Shown here piece by piece: positions 6,628 to 7,230 of a stretch of 7,230 nucleotides of DNA (its first letter is position 1; the number at the start of each line of letters is the position of its first letter). This stretch comes from Ga0077536 sp943370145 (lineage in GTDB: Bacteria; Pseudomonadota; Gammaproteobacteria; Ga0077536). The translations under genes and the position numbers were made by a program. Below the pieces are notes generated by a model, which saw only the letters and a list, made by a program, of their open reading frames with translations, did not search any database and had not been told where the DNA came from. Location of the stretch: assembly GCA_943370145.1 (NCBI GenBank), contig CALRPY020000104.1, forward strand, positions 1 to 7,230. Reading direction: 5' to 3'.

Positions 6628-6911
6628 GTCGACCCCGGCCACGTCATTGGGCCCCGTGACCGCTCCTAGGCTGCCTGCGGCCGGTTCTGGCCACGCTGGC
6701 CCGTGGTGCCGTGGCCCTAGTCCAGCCCGCTGCCGTCCTGCAGCGTCAGGCGCGTCATCCGCGCCGCCTCACGGTCCGGGAGCCGAACATCCGCGCTCGT
6801 CCGAACGGAGACTCCACCCGATCCACGGCCGCCGGGTGGCATTCAGATAACTTGAGGGGGTGACGGCCGTTGGCTGAGAATCAGCGGCGTTCTCGCCACG
6901 AAACAGGCCGG
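6628..6911. other. Non-coding stretch between the tRNA remnant and fusA
   Basis: No convincing gene on either strand. It holds a 7-bp inverted repeat, GGCCACG (6689-6695) with CGTGGCC (6710-6716), and a small hairpin GCTGA/TCAGC (6873-6885). A minus-strand ATG frame of 41 codons (6842-6717) has no ribosome-binding site and no recognised family, so it is not called a gene. Confidence 0.4.
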
Positions 6912-6936
6912 AAGAAAACCAATGCCCTGGAAGGGC
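6912..6936 (-). terminator. Terminator-like hairpin after the tRNA-Val end
   Basis: On the minus strand GCCCT and AGGGC (6924-6936) form a 5-bp stem with a 3-nt loop, followed by a T-rich run with TTTTCTT at 6912-6918. It begins six nt after the tRNA CCA, the place expected for a tRNA gene terminator. The stem is short, so this is tentative. Confidence 0.45.
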
Positions 6937-6941
6937 TGATT

Positions 6942-6966
6942 TGGTAGGCGCGATTGGACTCGAACC
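6942..6966 (-). pseudogene. 3' end fragment of tRNA-Val(GAC)
   Basis: The minus strand reads GGTTCGAGTCCAAT followed by CGCGCCTACCA. This is the T-loop, the 3' T-stem, the acceptor strand, discriminator A and the encoded CCA. From memory it matches the 3' end of proteobacterial tRNA-Val(GAC) genes, whose T-arm is GTTGGTTCGAGTCCAAT. The match breaks at 6967, where GTT is replaced by GGGG; the 5' T-stem, anticodon and D arms are absent. A tRNA 3' end without its body is what site-specific integration into a tRNA gene leaves at the distal end. A full tRNA-Val may lie beyond position 7230. Confidence 0.7.
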
Positions 6967-6984
6967 CCCTAAACGGGGAATGAT

Positions 6985-7032
6985 GGGGCATGTAGGGGCA
7001 TGAGATCAATATCTTGTTCCCCTACGTGCCCC
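6985..7032. repeat. Inverted repeat, 14-bp arms with one mismatch
   Basis: GGGGCATGTAGGGG (6985-6998) and CCCCTACGTGCCCC (7019-7032) are complementary except at one position, which would be a G-U pair in one RNA strand. The spacer is 20 nt. The left arm survives in the other repeat copy (4068-4198), but the right arm has decayed there. It could be a recombinase or accessory-protein binding pair. Confidence 0.65.
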
Positions 7033-7043
7033 TGCTTGCCCCC

Positions 7044-7069
7044 AATTCGTCCCAAGAATTCGTCCCAAG
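7044..7069. repeat. Tandem duplication of a 13-bp unit
   Basis: Two perfect adjacent copies of AATTCGTCCCAAG. A degenerate two-copy version lies at the matching place in the 4068-4198 repeat (near 4171-4195), so the duplication predates the divergence of the two copies. Confidence 0.8.
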
Positions 7070-7072
7070 GCC

Positions 7073-7230
7073 GGCCGGTTAAGTTTGGTTCGAGCGGTGC
7101 ACTGGCTGAGGCTCCGACCCACGCAAGCCAGAATATGCCCCGGTGGAGCGGCGCCGTTCTTAGTAGTGCTACTGTCGGACGAGTCGATGAGGTGTGGACA
7201 TCCCGACATGAGGCATCAAATTCTCAGAGG
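7073..7230. other. Window end, no gene recognised
   Basis: About 158 nt of lower coding character. A minus-strand frame stays open from about 7223 to 6972, but it lacks a usable start codon and resembles no family. If the adjacent repeat is an element end, this would be the inner edge of the element. Confidence 0.3.

Larger units (their letters stand above)
6942..7072 (-). repeat. tRNA-end direct repeat, fusA-upstream copy
   Basis: The better preserved of two direct repeats that flank fusA, the other being 4068-4198. It contains the tRNA-Val 3' end, a G-rich spacer, a long inverted repeat with GGGGCA-type arms and a perfect 13-bp tandem duplication. G-rich repeats beside a tRNA 3' end resemble the arm sites found at the ends of tyrosine-recombinase islands; this reading is inference, as no integrase gene is in the window. 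Confidence 0.65.

Noticed and set aside
6717..6842. Small minus-strand ORF of 41 codons
   Set aside because: No Shine-Dalgarno, no recognised similarity, and it lies just upstream of the fusA promoter candidate.
6972..7223. Open minus-strand frame through the repeat at the window end
   Set aside because: No usable start codon, it runs through inverted and tandem repeats, and the other repeat copy does not keep the frame.

Overview
The window looks like a high-GC proteobacterial chromosome, most likely Gammaproteobacteria and possibly Betaproteobacteria. The evidence is the gene order thrS-infC-rpmI-rplT-pheS, a tRNA-Val(GAC)-like 3' end upstream of thrS, and protein sequences close to the E. 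coli families. No species can be named from this sequence alone. Every confident gene lies on the minus strand, so the window reads biologically from high to low coordinates.

Layout in transcription order. (1) 7230-6942: a short stretch with no recognisable gene, then a repeat-rich segment ending in the last 25 nt of a tRNA-Val(GAC) with its CCA, followed by a small terminator-like hairpin. It looks like one end of an integrative element, or its scar, at a tRNA gene. (2) 6941-6495: a fusA leader region with one good sigma70-like promoter candidate. (3) 6494-4350: a complete elongation factor G gene without rpsL, rpsG or tuf beside it, so it is not in the usual str operon. (4) 4349-3983: GC-rich hairpins that probably end fusA transcription, then a second, decayed copy of the repeat and tRNA-end segment, then the thrS leader. 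(5) 3982-1: the translation operon thrS, infC, rpmI, rplT, pheS, with pheS cut by the window edge.

The operon genes work together in translation: threonyl-tRNA synthetase, initiation factor 3, ribosomal proteins L35 and L20, and the alpha chain of phenylalanyl-tRNA synthetase. infC has no usable in-frame ATG, GTG or TTG at its expected start. It appears to start at AUC, three nucleotides after the thrS stop and eight nucleotides after a GGAGG, matching the family habit of rare start codons that allow IF3 autoregulation.

The least ordinary part is the fusA block. It lies between two diverged direct repeats of about 130 bp, each ending in a tRNA-Val-like 3' end. This suggests that the EF-G gene, probably a paralog, was placed between the tRNA-Val locus and thrS by integration or recombination at that tRNA. 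No CRISPR array, insertion sequence, transposase or integrase gene is visible.
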